Shown: positions 7,039-18,143, counted from the stretch's first letter. The stretch is 54,957 nt of DNA from Candidatus Limimorpha caballi (GCA_018064605.1 JAGHUX010000030.1:1-54957); one strand, 5' to 3'. Notes: generated from the sequence alone by a model not told the origin. Program-made: numbers and translations.

Positions 7039-8184
7039 TCAAGTTGCAAATTTATATAAAATTGTGATACCCAACGACTCTTTAAACTGAATTAATGGGC
7101 GTTGTTTTGTGACTTCGATTCCGTCCTCGATTTCCGTCACTGAGAACTTGACGTTGTCGTCATACATCAGATGCACGTTTAAAATCGTTGATATTCTTTT
7201 GCTTATGAACATCGTGAGGCCCGTCTCCCAGTCAATGTCAATGTTCCACCTGTTTGACCTGTTTTGGTCAAGGTAGTTGTTGTGGCAGTTTAATGTGGTG
7301 AACATTTTGATGTTTGGCGTGAATTCTTTCGCGTATTTCACCAGAATGTTGATGCCGATCTCGCTCAGGAAATTCTTTCCGGGCACCCATGTGCTGTCGC
7401 CCTCGACAATGTTCCAGTAGCCGGCCTCGACACCGAATGCGCCTTGGTCGGCGAGCGTCTGGTTCATCACGAAAGTCATTTTGCCTGACACCGGGCTGAC
7501 GAATATCGAGAGGCTTTTATTGAATAAGGTGTAGGTGTAACCGACTGATAATGTGAGGTATCCGGGTGCGAAGAAATCTGAGATAGGAACGGAGTCGTTA
7601 GGGTAGGCGTAACCGTTTGAGAACTGCGTCTTCAACGTCGCCATCGATGTGAAAGTGACGTTTTTGTTGTTGTTGTTCGACATCGTCATTGAAATCTCGC
7701 AGCGGTCCTCGGTCTTCTCGACACGTTTGTTTTTCGCGTAGCTTGAAAGCCCGTAGGACAGAAGCCCCGTGGTTACGTAGTTGAATTTCTTCTTGTTGAG
7801 GGAGTATTTGAAATCAGCCGTGATTTTGCCGCTTGCGTTGCTCTCGCCGCCGGCCGCCCAGTGCGTGATCGCCAATTGGTTGACCGTGAGTCCGACAGAA
7901 CCGGAAAAGTCGCTCGTCATCGGGTGTTTCATGTCCGCCGCGCTGTCAACAGCCGCATTCAACATGACAGTGTCAATTCTCACGACCAATTTCGGTCTTA
8001 TTATCGTGTCGATTTTCAGGATGGTGTCGAAACTTCTTATCGTGTCGGCCGTGATGAAATATTCCGGCGAGACTGCAATGGTGTCCTGCGCCTTGACTTT
8101 CAATGGATTGCAAAATAACAGCATCCAAAAAAGCCAAAGCGAGACGGTTGACATCCTGCCTGAAATCGCCTTGAATCTCGTCAT
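7039..8184 (-). CDS. DUF3078 domain protein, exported outer-membrane-type
   Basis: A 381-residue protein with an N-terminal signal peptide (hydrophobic WLFWMLLF followed by a VKAQD cleavage region). After about 80 residues of linker it shows the DUF3078 pattern: SGSVGLTVNQLAITHWAAGGES, the alternating strands of KFNYVTTGLLSYGLSS, FFAPGYLTLSVGYTY and SGKMTFVMNQTLA. The alternating hydrophobic strands suggest an outer-membrane beta-barrel, as inferred for this Bacteroidota family; no activity is known. I took the ATG at 8184; a GTG at 8205 lies closer to the promoter box (complement of 8219-8226) and is possible. rfbD and the mutase gene follow on the same strand. Confidence 0.8.
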   Translation of the reverse strand: MTRFKAISGRMSTVSLWLFWMLLFCNPLKVKAQDTIAVSPEYFITADTIRSFDTILKIDTIIRPKLVVRIDTVMLNAAVDSAADMKHPMTSDFSGSVGLTVNQLAITHWAAGGESNASGKITADFKYSLNKKKFNYVTTGLLSYGLSSYAKNKRVEKTEDRCEISMTMSNNNNKNVTFTSMATLKTQFSNGYAYPNDSVPISDFFAPGYLTLSVGYTYTLFNKSLSIFVSPVSGKMTFVMNQTLADQGAFGVEAGYWNIVEGDSTWVPGKNFLSEIGINILVKYAKEFTPNIKMFTTLNCHNNYLDQNRSNRWNIDIDWETGLTMFISKRISTILNVHLMYDDNVKFSVTEIEDGIEVTKQRPLIQFKESLGITILYKFAT

Positions 8185-8218
8185 TTTCAATAAAAAAATC
8201 TTCACTCGTTTCCGGCTG

Positions 8219-8301
8219 CAAATTTAATAAAAATAATTGACAAAAATCGCTCAAAAATTAACGTTTTTTTTGCTCTGATTATTGCATTTTATTTATCTTT
8301 G
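8219..8301. promoter_or_regulatory. Divergent promoters for DUF3078 (minus) and DUF1963 (plus) genes
   Basis: Minus strand: TAAATTTG (complement of 8219-8226), upstream of DUF3078. Plus strand: TTG at 8270-8272, 21 nt, then TATCTTTG at 8294-8301, 15 nt before the ATG at 8317. The intervening DNA is AT-rich and has no other evident element. Confidence 0.6.
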
Positions 8302-8316
8302 CAAAAATTTTGCGAG

Positions 8317-8934
8317 ATGAAATCTATCAGGCTGAACCTTAAGAAATCCAAGGATGACTTGTATATGAAAAGCAAATGGTTCGGAAACCCGGATGTGCCT
8401 GAAAATTATCCGATTCCGGACGATTTGTGTTTTATCTGCCAGATCCGCTGCGACGAGCTGGCGGAGTTTGACGAGAATAATATGCTGCCTCACAAGGGTA
8501 TGCTTTATTTCTTCGGGGCGATAGATTATTATTTCGGTAATTTGGATTGCTATTTCCCTGAGGATCAGTATTGGAAAAGCGAGGATATAAAGGTTTTTTA
8601 TATTGAAGATATTGAAAATCAGGAGTTTAATCAGGTGGTTTTTGAAGATGAAGACGGGGAGCCGATAGCGGTCCAGCAGAGAAGCATAGAGTTCTCGCTT
8701 GACGAGAACGGCAGTTACGGGCACAAACTCCTGGGGCAGCCGTTCGACATGCCGTGGGAGGACTGGGACGCGCCGTATCAGGGCTGGGTCGAACTGCTGC
8801 AAGTCGATTCCGATGAAGATGACGACTACAATCTCAACTTCGTTGACTTCGGCATGATGCACGTCCTGATCAATCCTGATGACTTGAAAAACAGGGACTT
8901 CTCGAAGGTCACCGCGATTCTGATTTACACTTAG
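8317..8934 (+). CDS. DUF1963 (YwqG-like) protein
   Basis: A 205-residue acidic cytosolic protein. The order of motifs fits DUF1963: SKWFGNPDVPENYPIP near the start, then LCFICQIRCDELAEFD, the strand GMLYFFGAIDYYFG, a charged middle, and a final domain QVDSDEDDDYNLNFVDFGMMHVLINPDDL. These proteins are widespread and have no established biochemical role, though they are often near polymorphic-toxin immunity genes. Here it stands alone, with its own promoter (8270-8301) and converging on uvrA with only 6 bp between the stops. The ATG at 8317 is preferred over the TTG at 8299, which lies inside the -7 box. Confidence 0.75.
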   Translation: MKSIRLNLKKSKDDLYMKSKWFGNPDVPENYPIPDDLCFICQIRCDELAEFDENNMLPHKGMLYFFGAIDYYFGNLDCYFPEDQYWKSEDIKVFYIEDIENQEFNQVVFEDEDGEPIAVQQRSIEFSLDENGSYGHKLLGQPFDMPWEDWDAPYQGWVELLQVDSDEDDDYNLNFVDFGMMHVLINPDDLKNRDFSKVTAILIYT

Positions 8935-8940
8935 GCGCAA

Positions 8941-11763
8941 TTATTCCGACCGACAGTTGGTGTTTCGTGAGAGTTTCTTCGCCAGTATTCCGGCGGTGAA
9001 GCTGTCGTTGCATTTGACTATGTCCTCCGGCGTGCCTTCGAAGACGAGGTGTCCGCCCTTGTCGCCGCCTTCCGGCCCGAGGTCGATGATCCAGTCGGCG
9101 ATCTTGATGACATCGGGGTCGTGCTCGATGACCACAAGCGAATGTCCGTTGTCAATCAACGCCTTGAAGGCTGACAGTAGTTTGTTGACATCGTGAAAAT
9201 GCAGGCCTGTCGTAGGCTCGTCGAAGATGAACATCGTCGGCTGCTCGTTGGTGCCGTTGATTAGGAACGACGCGAGTTTTATCCTCTGCGCCTCACCGCC
9301 CGAAAGCGTCGATGACGGCTGTCCCATCTTCAGGTAACCGAGTCCGACGTCCTGCAACGGCTTGAGCTTCATTATGATACGGTCTGTGATGTTCTTGTTC
9401 TCGCTGGGCTGGCTGAAGAACGAGACCGCTTCGTCGATGCTCATCTCGAGGATGTCGAAGATGTTCTTGCCGAGAAATCTGATCTCGAGGGCTTCCTCCT
9501 TGTAACGCATCCCGTGACAGACGTCGCATTGCAGGAAGACGTCTGCCATGAACTGCATCTCCACCTTCAGCACGCCTTCGCCTTCGCAGTTGTCGCAGCG
9601 GCCGCCCGGCACGTTGAACGAGAAATATCCCGCCTTGTTGCCACGCATTTTCGCAAGTTTCTGTTCGGCGAACAGCGTCCTGATGTCGTCAAATGCTTTC
9701 ACGTAAGTCACCGGGTTTGAGCGTGTTGACTTCCCGATCGGGTTCTGGTCGATCAGCTCGACGGCTTTCAGGGCCTGCAAGCTGCCGTGCATCCTGGCGA
9801 AGCTTCCGGTTTTCTCGGCCGTGCCGCCGAAATGTTTTTTCAGCGAGGTGTAGATGATGTTGTTCACCAGCGACGATTTGCCGGAGCCGCTGACACCTGT
9901 CACGACGGTGAGTACGTTCAGCGGGATTTTTACGTTGATATTCTTGAGGTTGTGTTCGAGACAGCCGTCGAACTGTATGGCGTTGTTCCATTTGCGGCGG
10001 CGTCTCGGCACCGGGATCTGCATTGCCCCGGAGAGATATTGCGCGGTGAGCGACGTGCCGTTTTCCATCATTGTCTTGATGTCGCCCTGGTACACGAGCT
10101 CGCCTCCGAAGCGTCCGGCGTAAGGCCCGATGTCGATGATGTGGTCGGCGGCACGTATTATCTCCTCGTCATGTTCGACGACGATGACGGTGTTGCCGAT
10201 GTCGCGCAGATGTCTCAGGACTTTGATGAGTCGTTGTGTGTCGCGCGAATGCAGCCCGATGCTCGGCTCGTCGAGGATGTATGTTGACCCGACGAGGCTG
10301 CTGCCGAGTGACGTCGCGAGGTTGATTCTCTGGGCTTCGCCGCCGGAGAGGGTGTTGGCGGCTCGGTTGAGCGTCAGATACCCGAGCCCGACCTCGTCGA
10401 GGAAGCCGAGACGGCTTTTGATCTCGAAGAGAAGACGCTCGGAGACGGCGGCGTCTGTAGCGTCGAGCTCCAGCGTGTCGAAAAACACATTCAGCTCGGA
10501 GATCGGCATCGTCACCAGGTCGGTGATGCTCTTCCCGCTGACCTTCACGTAGCCCGCCTCCGGACGCAGACGCCTCCCGAGACAGTCGGGACACGTCGTC
10601 TTGCCGCGGTATCGCGACAGCATCACGCGGTACTGTATCTTGTACGACTCGGCCTGTACGACCTTGAAAAAGTCATCGATGCCGGTGAAGTATTTGTTGC
10701 CTCCCCAAAGCGTCTTCTTCTGTGCGTCGGTGAGCTCGTGATACGGCTTGTGCACTGGGAATCCGAAGTGATGTGCGTTCCTGACGAGCCTGTCGCGGAA
10801 CTCGCTCATCCTCTCGCCTCTCCAGCAGGCGACGGCGTTGTCATAGACTGATAGCGATTTGTCGGGGACGACAAGGTCTTCGTCGATGCCGATGATGTTA
10901 CCGAAGCCTTCGCAGGTCTTGCATACGCCGTAGGGGTTGTTGAACGCGAAGAGATGCGGCGTCACCGGCTCGAAGCTGATGCCGTCGGACTCGAAACGCG
11001 AAGAGAACTCGTGCTCCTCCCTTGCAACGCCGTCGTCAGTCATGACGATGCATGCGCCGTCGCCCTCGTAAAACGCCGTCTGCACCGAGTCGGCAATCTG
11101 ACCGATGTTCCCCGCCGTCTTCTCGCTGACCCTCATGCGGTCAACCATGACGCGGATGTCTTTCGGCTTGTCGTCGCATCTCCCTTGTAGATATTCTTCG
11201 ATCCTGACAAGCTCGCCATTGACGGTCAAACGGTTGAATCCCTGTTGGAGCAGTATGTTCAGATGGTCTTTGAGTGTCCTTCCTTTGGGCAGGATGATGG
11301 GGGCGAGGACGTGGACGGTCTTGCCCGCCTGTTTGACGATGAAATTCACGACGTCGCCCACCTGATGGCATTTCACCTCCTTGCCGGAGACGGGGGAGAA
11401 GGTGCGGCCAACCCTTGCGAACAAAAGTTTCATGTATTCGTAAATCTCGGTCGCCGTGCCCACCGTTGAGCGCGGATTCGATGTCAGCACGCGCTGGTGT
11501 ATGGCAATGGCTGGCGACAGGCCTGTTATCAGGTCAACGTCGGGCTTGCTCAGACGCCCCATGAACTGCCGCGCGTATGCGCTCAGACTTTCCACGTAGC
11601 GCCGCTGCCCCTCGGCATAAATGGTGTCGAAAGCCAGCGACGACTTTCCTGACCCGGATAGCCCCGTTATGACTGTCAACTTGTTCTTGGGGATGCTCAA
11701 GTCGATGTTTTTCAGGTTGTTAACCCTCGCTCCGTGAATGTCTATGCTCGTAAGTTTCTCCAT
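8941..11763 (-). CDS. uvrA: Excinuclease ABC subunit A
   Basis: DNA-damage recognition ATPase of nucleotide-excision repair, working with UvrB and UvrC. The 940-residue protein carries two ABC ATPase modules. The first has Walker [10 protein letters not shown] at residues 34-42 and signature LSGGEAQRI; the second has [11 protein letters not shown] and another LSGGEAQRI, with Walker [12 protein letters not shown]. Zinc-binding CxxC pairs are visible in [24 protein letters not shown] and CDVCHGM. The start complementary to 11761-11763 ([13 protein letters not shown]) is chosen because the 17-residue upstream extension is unlike the family. A minus-strand TAATTTTG box (complement of 11791-11798) lies just upstream. 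Confidence 0.97.
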   Translation of the reverse strand: MEKLTSIDIHGARVNNLKNIDLSIPKNKLTVITGLSGSGKSSLAFDTIYAEGQRRYVESLSAYARQFMGRLSKPDVDLITGLSPAIAIHQRVLTSNPRSTVGTATEIYEYMKLLFARVGRTFSPVSGKEVKCHQVGDVVNFIVKQAGKTVHVLAPIILPKGRTLKDHLNILLQQGFNRLTVNGELVRIEEYLQGRCDDKPKDIRVMVDRMRVSEKTAGNIGQIADSVQTAFYEGDGACIVMTDDGVAREEHEFSSRFESDGISFEPVTPHLFAFNNPYGVCKTCEGFGNIIGIDEDLVVPDKSLSVYDNAVACWRGERMSEFRDRLVRNAHHFGFPVHKPYHELTDAQKKTLWGGNKYFTGIDDFFKVVQAESYKIQYRVMLSRYRGKTTCPDCLGRRLRPEAGYVKVSGKSITDLVTMPISELNVFFDTLELDATDAAVSERLLFEIKSRLGFLDEVGLGYLTLNRAANTLSGGEAQRINLATSLGSSLVGSTYILDEPSIGLHSRDTQRLIKVLRHLRDIGNTVIVVEHDEEIIRAADHIIDIGPYAGRFGGELVYQGDIKTMMENGTSLTAQYLSGAMQIPVPRRRRKWNNAIQFDGCLEHNLKNINVKIPLNVLTVVTGVSGSGKSSLVNNIIYTSLKKHFGGTAEKTGSFARMHGSLQALKAVELIDQNPIGKSTRSNPVTYVKAFDDIRTLFAEQKLAKMRGNKAGYFSFNVPGGRCDNCEGEGVLKVEMQFMADVFLQCDVCHGMRYKEEALEIRFLGKNIFDILEMSIDEAVSFFSQPSENKNITDRIIMKLKPLQDVGLGYLKMGQPSSTLSGGEAQRIKLASFLINGTNEQPTMFIFDEPTTGLHFHDVNKLLSAFKALIDNGHSLVVIEHDPDVIKIADWIIDLGPEGGDKGGHLVFEGTPEDIVKCNDSFTAGILAKKLSRNTNCRSE

Positions 11764-11808
11764 CAATATGCGTCTTCTGAAAAAATTTCGCAAAATTAAA
11801 GAAAAAAC

Positions 11809-11839
11809 TTGCACGGTTTAAAAAAAGACTATATATTTG
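11809..11839 (+). promoter_or_regulatory. Promoter of the sigma-factor gene (TTG-N20-TATATTTG)
   Basis: TTG at 11809-11811, 20 nt, TATATTTG at 11832-11839. The predicted leader is about 100 nt and ends in a strong purine-rich Shine-Dalgarno-like AAAAAAGGGGGA before the ATG at 11949, which is unusual for this phylum. Confidence 0.6.
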
Positions 11840-11948
11840 CCGAAAATTTTACAAGACAGAAATTAAGTTTAACCGATAATTATAGGAGAGTCGCTATCGA
11901 ATAAATTTTACCTTTTTTAGATTACATAACCTTAAAAAAGGGGGACTT

Positions 11949-12533
11949 ATGTCGGAGATGAAAAATGACAAGGAACTGATTCAGCGTTATCTGAAAGGTG
12001 ATGTTGAAAGTTTCCAATTATTGGTTAATCGTTACCAGGACAAGATTTTCTCATATATCATGTTGGTTGTCAAGGACAGGCAGCTCGCGGACGATTTGTT
12101 TCAGGACACGTTTCTGAAAATAATAAGGACATTGAAGGCCGGCGCATATCAGGAGGAGGGGAAGTTCATGCAGTTCGCGATGCGTATCGCTCACAACCTC
12201 ATCATCGACCATTACAGGAAAGCGCAGCGCCTTCCCCTTGTGGCGCAGTCAAATGATGACTACAGCTATGTCGATAATGTGAGAGTGGCCGAGCCGACGG
12301 CGGAGGATCTGATGGTCAAAGAACAGATTTACAGCGACTTGCGTGCCATGGTGGATCTTCTTCCGATGGAACAGCGCGAGGTGCTTCAGATGAGGATATA
12401 TGCTGAAATGTCGTTCAAGGAGATTGCTGACGCGACAAATGTCAGCATCAACACTGCGCTCGGCAGGATGCGTTACGCCATCATCAACCTGCGGAAGATG
12501 GCGAAGGAGAAGAAAATCATGCTTTCCGTGTGA
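11949..12533 (+). CDS. RNA polymerase sigma factor, ECF-like
   Basis: A 194-residue sigma-70 family protein with only regions 2 and 4. Region 2 is seen in LVNRYQDKIFSYIMLVVKD and QLADDLFQDTFLKI, region 2.4 in MRIAHNLIIDHYRK; region 4 is LPMEQREVLQMRIYAEMSFKEIAD followed by the helix-turn-helix VSINTALGRMRYAI. No anti-sigma gene or extra C-terminal domain is adjacent. Conservation of the arrangement and the strong ribosome-binding site suggest a housekeeping or growth-related factor rather than a SusCD-linked regulator, but this is inference. Transcribed divergently from uvrA. Confidence 0.9.
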   Translation: MSEMKNDKELIQRYLKGDVESFQLLVNRYQDKIFSYIMLVVKDRQLADDLFQDTFLKIIRTLKAGAYQEEGKFMQFAMRIAHNLIIDHYRKAQRLPLVAQSNDDYSYVDNVRVAEPTAEDLMVKEQIYSDLRAMVDLLPMEQREVLQMRIYAEMSFKEIADATNVSINTALGRMRYAIINLRKMAKEKKIMLSV

Positions 12534-12606
12534 AAAAGTTTCCCCCGATATAATAAACCGCAAACTCGTGGCGTTATTGGTGTGTTATTAACGAAAACAA
12601 CTGCCT

Positions 12607-12804
12607 ATGAGTTTGAAAATTACGCCTGAAATTACACCGTCGTTTAACGACATTGCATTTGAAAATGAAGTGATTGGCACAGTGAAGGATGCCTGCTCGG
12701 TGATGAGGCCGGGCAAAGGCGCGTTGAACGCTATAATGCAGTTCGCCGCCACCTACGAATGCGTGAAGACCAGAGTCGGCAAGTTCGACATGATTCTGAA
12801 TTGA
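12607..12804 (+). CDS. Small conserved hypothetical protein
   Basis: A 65-residue protein with no signal peptide or transmembrane segment. The C-terminal half, VKDACSVMRPGKGALNAIMQF, looks ordered and conserved, and ends in a strand KFDMILN. I cannot assign a family. Its stop is separated by a single base from the GTG start of the GreA/B-like gene, so the two are almost certainly translationally coupled. That linkage is the best clue to its role. Confidence 0.65.
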   Translation: MSLKITPEITPSFNDIAFENEVIGTVKDACSVMRPGKGALNAIMQFAATYECVKTRVGKFDMILN

Positions 12805-12805
12805 C

Positions 12806-13864
12806 GTGAGCCGGGGTTTCATAAAGGAAGGCGACCAGGAGGAAGTCCCGGTCGTGCCGCCGCGGGCGCATCTGCCCAAGGGAGTGCCGAACCACGTCAC
12901 GCGCGAAGGCCTGCAAGCCCTTCTGGATGAACGGAAAATGCTTGAGAACCAACGTGCCGGGGCCGGCGACAACTACATCCTGTCAAATTTCATCGACGCG
13001 AAAATGAAGCTCCTCAACGACCGTATCAATTCGGCCGTCGAGGTGGACTTGTCGAAGGCCAGCCGCGAGACGGTGAGCTTCGGCGCGTGGGTGAGGTATA
13101 ATGACCGCACCGTCCGTATCGTCGGTGTCGATGAGGCCGACTTCTCTAAAGGACTGCTGTCGTTCATCTCGCCCATCGCCAAGTCGTTGATTGGCAGGAG
13201 AGTGGGGGATGTATTCGAAATCGTCATCCCGAAAGGGAAGGAACGGATCGTCATCCATGAGATCTCGCTCGAGCCGTTGGAACTGACTCATGCCGGACCC
13301 GCAAGGTCTGGAAATGCCGGAGCGCCGCGAAATGCCGAATCTGCCGGAGAGAAAAACGTTGGGACTAAGAATACGACGTCCCAGTCTCCTTCCTCGCCGC
13401 AGCCAATTCCGGAAGTCACGTCTGAACCGGCTGATTCTGTGAGCATTGCACCGACGGAGGCGGCGGGGAGGAATGAGCCTGTCTTCGTCCCGGAGGAAAG
13501 ACTCATGGATTTTCTGCCTTTGGTGAACGAACGTGGCAACATAGTCGGGAGGGCTTTGTATGCTGACCTGCACAAGGGGAACAAACTGCTCCACCCGGTG
13601 ATACATCTGCACGCTGACAATGGTGCGGTGTCGGAGAAATACTGGTGGCACGTGGTCTTCGGGGAGACGCCGGAAGCCACACTGCGGAGGAAACTTCAGG
13701 AGACACTCGGACTTGCGGACACCCGTCCGAAGTTGAAACGGCAGTATGTCCGCGAGACGCGACTTGAGAAGGAATTGGTGTACGTCTTCAGGATGACAAC
13801 GGACTCGGCACTTCTGAAAACTCCGCAAAACGCTGAATATCAAGATGTCTTCGCTAAAGATTAA
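12806..13864 (+). CDS. GreA/GreB-like protein fused to a degenerate NUDIX domain
   Basis: A 352-residue protein. Residues 1-165 fit Bacteroidota GreA/B-like proteins: MSRGFIKEGDQEEVP, VPNHVTREGLQALLDERKML coiled region, and a C-terminal FKBP-like part VSFGAWVRYND...FISPIAKSLIGRRVGDVFEI. Residues 166-230 are a Ser/Pro/Gly/Ala-rich linker. Residues 231-352 match NUDIX hydrolases of the IPP-isomerase-like type (PLVNERGNIVGRA, LLHPVIHLHA). The NUDIX box (281-303) is altered: Trp281 replaces Gly, Lys296 and Thr300 replace metal-binding Glu, and the strand region before the box is shortened. Hydrolase activity is therefore doubtful. The GTG start at 12806 is supported by coupling to the 65-residue gene. 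Gre-type function is inferred from family. Confidence 0.75.
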   Translation: MSRGFIKEGDQEEVPVVPPRAHLPKGVPNHVTREGLQALLDERKMLENQRAGAGDNYILSNFIDAKMKLLNDRINSAVEVDLSKASRETVSFGAWVRYNDRTVRIVGVDEADFSKGLLSFISPIAKSLIGRRVGDVFEIVIPKGKERIVIHEISLEPLELTHAGPARSGNAGAPRNAESAGEKNVGTKNTTSQSPSSPQPIPEVTSEPADSVSIAPTEAAGRNEPVFVPEERLMDFLPLVNERGNIVGRALYADLHKGNKLLHPVIHLHADNGAVSEKYWWHVVFGETPEATLRRKLQETLGLADTRPKLKRQYVRETRLEKELVYVFRMTTDSALLKTPQNAEYQDVFAKD

Positions 13865-13990
13865 GCGATGGAATCCGTTTCTCTTTTTTTCTTGCCGGAA
13901 AATCAGTCCTGAAAGGTTTCCACGGATTCCGCACGTCTTCTCGTCTGCATTAAAAATTGCAAAACAATGTAATTGTATGTTTTTTTTTTG

Positions 13991-13998
13991 TAATTTTG
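13991..13998 (+). promoter_or_regulatory. pyrG -7 box TAATTTTG
   Basis: TAATTTTG preceded by a run of ten T, 38 nt before the pyrG ATG. The 172-bp gap from 13865 also contains a 9-bp inverted repeat, GGAATCCGT (13869-13877) and ACGGATTCC (13923-13931), with a 45-nt loop of unclear meaning. Confidence 0.55.
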
Positions 13999-14021
13999 CA
14001 GCCCGTCAAAACAACCGTTAA

Positions 14022-15656
<1,635 letters not shown>

Positions 15657-15659
15657 CAA

Positions 15660-17600
15660 ATGAATAAGAATTCAGTAATAGGAATCATCCTTATTATCGG
15701 TATTTTCGTGGGTTACACGGTGTGGATGACTCCGTCAAAGGAAGAGCGGGCGCGTCTGCAACACGTCCAGGACTCGATTTATCGCGAACAGAGAATACGC
15801 TACATACAGGATTCAATACGTTTCGTCAGGGAACAGCAGGCCGCTGCGGCGGAGGCTGCCGCAAAAGCCTCTGAAATAGGCGGCGTTGACGTTGACAGGC
15901 AGCTGCGCGACGACTTCGGCGTGTTCGCTTCGGCGGCGTCAGGCGAGGGAAAGGAATATGTCATTGAAAATAATGTGATTAAGTTGAGATTCTCGTCAAA
16001 AGGCGCTTATGTGAAGGAAGTCAATTTGAAAGACTATCAGACTTACGACTCGCTGCCGCTCATCGATTTCGACAAGAATACCACCAAATTCAATCTCGAA
16101 TTCTTCGCTTCAAACCTGCCGATAAACTCACAAGACCTTTATTTTACACCTTATATTAATAATACGGTTTATGACGGCACGGATTCGATTGTTGTCGGCG
16201 ACCAGCCTCTGACCATCAGCTTCCGCGCGATGACCGACGACGAGGGCGAAATCAATCCTGACCAGTATATCGAATTTACCTATACGGTCAAGCCGGACGA
16301 GTACATGCTTGACTTTGACATCAGGACTGTCAACATGAAGAATGTCATTGCGGCGAATACCAACTACGTGACACTCAATTGGTATGTTGACCTTTTGAAG
16401 TTGGAGAAGGCCGTTGACCGCTATAACGGCTCCAACGTCTATTACAAATATACAAACGATGATGTCGAGTCGTTGAGCGGCGACAGGGGAGGCGAGAAGG
16501 ACGGCGAGAAAAACCTCAACTCCAACCTCAAGTGGCTGTCGTTCAAGCAGCGTTTCTTCAGCTACGCCCTCATATCGAAGGATAATTTCAACGGAGCACT
16601 CATAGGCATGAAGACGGATTATAAGTCGAAGAACCCGCGTTACCTGAAAACGATGTACGCGAGCGTTGATATGCCGTTTGACGGATTTGAAGACGACAAC
16701 ACAATACAGATGCAGATGTATCTCGGCCCTAACAGCCTGAAAATCATGGACTCGTACGGCCTTGACCTGAGCAAGCAGATTCCGCTCGGCGGTAAGCTCG
16801 TCGGCTGGATCAACCGTTACCTCGTCGTCAACGTGTTCAACTGGCTCGGGAGTTACGGCTGGAACTATGGCATCGTGATTCTCGTCCTGACAATAATAAT
16901 CAAGCTCTTGCTGATGCCTTTCGCATACAAGTCGTATCAATCGACGGCGAAGATGCGCGTGCTGAAACCGGAAATAGACGCGATAAGCGCGAAATATCCG
17001 AGGCAGGAAGACGCGATGAAGAAGCAGCAGGCCGTGATGGAGCTTTACAAGAAGGCCGGCGCCAGCCCGACGTCAGGCTGCCTGCCGATGCTGCTCCAAC
17101 TCCCGATCTTGTGGGCTATTTTCAGATTCTTCCCTTCAAGTATCGAACTCCGCCAACAGCCATTCCTCTGGGCCGACGACCTCTCGACATACGACAGCAT
17201 CCTCGACCTGCCGTTCAACATCCCGTTCTACGGCGACCACGTCAGCTTGTTCACGCTGCTGATGACGGTGACCACGATACTTTACACTTGGATCAACCAG
17301 AAACAGACAGCCGCGATGCAGACTCAGCCGATGCCAGGCATGAAACTCATGCTTTACATCATGCCAATCATGTTCCTCGGACTGTTCAACAGCTACTCGG
17401 CCGGCCTCAGCTACTACTATATGCTGGTGAATGTCATCACGTTCCTGCAAATGTATCTGTTCAAGGTGTTCCTCGACGATGACAAACTGCGTAAGCAGAT
17501 AGAGAAGGCGAAACTCAAGCCTGTGAAGAAGTCGAACTTCCAGAAAAGACTGGAGGAGATGCAGAAACAACAGGCTCAGATGCAAAAAGGAAGAAAATAA
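15660..17600 (+). CDS. yidC: Membrane protein insertase YidC
   Basis: Inner-membrane insertase acting alone or with SecYEG. The 646-residue protein has the Gram-negative layout: an N-terminal transmembrane helix (VIGIILIIGIFVGYTVW), a coiled, Ala/Glu-rich segment, a large periplasmic domain (about residues 90-370), and the conserved five-helix core from GSYGWNYGIVILVLTIII onward. The cytoplasmic loop KMRVLKPEIDAISAKYP and SGCLPMLLQLPILWAIF are characteristic. The C-terminus is basic and Gln/Lys-rich, as expected for ribosome contact. It starts 3 nt after pyrG. No rnpA, rpmH or trmE lies nearby; the pyrG-yidC pairing is a Bacteroidota arrangement. Confidence 0.97.
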   Translation: MNKNSVIGIILIIGIFVGYTVWMTPSKEERARLQHVQDSIYREQRIRYIQDSIRFVREQQAAAAEAAAKASEIGGVDVDRQLRDDFGVFASAASGEGKEYVIENNVIKLRFSSKGAYVKEVNLKDYQTYDSLPLIDFDKNTTKFNLEFFASNLPINSQDLYFTPYINNTVYDGTDSIVVGDQPLTISFRAMTDDEGEINPDQYIEFTYTVKPDEYMLDFDIRTVNMKNVIAANTNYVTLNWYVDLLKLEKAVDRYNGSNVYYKYTNDDVESLSGDRGGEKDGEKNLNSNLKWLSFKQRFFSYALISKDNFNGALIGMKTDYKSKNPRYLKTMYASVDMPFDGFEDDNTIQMQMYLGPNSLKIMDSYGLDLSKQIPLGGKLVGWINRYLVVNVFNWLGSYGWNYGIVILVLTIIIKLLLMPFAYKSYQSTAKMRVLKPEIDAISAKYPRQEDAMKKQQAVMELYKKAGASPTSGCLPMLLQLPILWAIFRFFPSSIELRQQPFLWADDLSTYDSILDLPFNIPFYGDHVSLFTLLMTVTTILYTWINQKQTAAMQTQPMPGMKLMLYIMPIMFLGLFNSYSAGLSYYYMLVNVITFLQMYLFKVFLDDDKLRKQIEKAKLKPVKKSNFQKRLEEMQKQQAQMQKGRK

Positions 17601-17607
17601 GTCAAAC

Positions 17608-17633
17608 GCCTGCCTGTGTGGTGGGCTTTTTTT
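17608..17633 (+). terminator. Rho-independent terminator after yidC
   Basis: GCCTGCC (17608-17614), loop TGTGT and GGTGGGC (17620-17626) form a 7-bp stem with two G-U pairs, followed directly by seven T. It begins 8 nt after the yidC stop and ends 3 nt before the aroK ATG, so aroK expression depends on readthrough or an unseen promoter. Confidence 0.7.
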
Positions 17634-17636
17634 GAT

Positions 17637-18143
17637 ATGTTACCTGACAGGATCTATATTATCGGTTATATGTGCTCCGGCAAGTCGTCGATTTCAAGAA
17701 GGCTCGCCAACAGGCTTGGCTATCAGGCCTTTGACACCGATGACATGTTTGAGGAGAAATATCACATCTCCGTGCAGGATTTCTTCGACAAGTACGGGGA
17801 AGATTATTTCCGGAAGTTCGAGTCGGACATTTTGAGGAAAACCGGCAAGCTTCATAATGTGGTCATCTCTACAGGCGGCGGCACGCCGTGCTTCTTCGAC
17901 AACATGCAGTGGATGAATGAGAACGGCACAACGTTTTTTGTAAGAATCAGCCCGGCGACGGCTGCCAACAGACTCCTTACCGCAAGGCGGAAACGTCCGC
18001 TGATTAGCGGAAAGACGGAGAAGGAATTAAGGCAATATGTTGAAAATCATTACAATTCGCGTCTGAAATACTATGAACAGGCGATGTTTACCGTCAAAGG
18101 TGAAAGCGTTGACCTGGATGAGATGTTGGAAAAAATAAAATGA
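17637..18143 (+). CDS. aroK: Shikimate kinase
   Basis: Phosphorylates shikimate at the 3-hydroxyl in chorismate synthesis. The 168-residue protein has Walker A GYMCSGKSS at residues 10-18, the shikimate-binding FDTDDMFEE, a GEDYFRKFES segment, the STGGGTP motif and the lid Arg in RRKRPLI. The ATG at 17637 is used; a GTG at 17616 would start inside the terminator hairpin and adds non-conserved residues. No other aro gene is close. Between the yidC terminator and this ATG only a few bases remain, so its transcript probably starts upstream or within the terminator. Confidence 0.92.
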   Translation: MLPDRIYIIGYMCSGKSSISRRLANRLGYQAFDTDDMFEEKYHISVQDFFDKYGEDYFRKFESDILRKTGKLHNVVISTGGGTPCFFDNMQWMNENGTTFFVRISPATAANRLLTARRKRPLISGKTEKELRQYVENHYNSRLKYYEQAMFTVKGESVDLDEMLEKIK

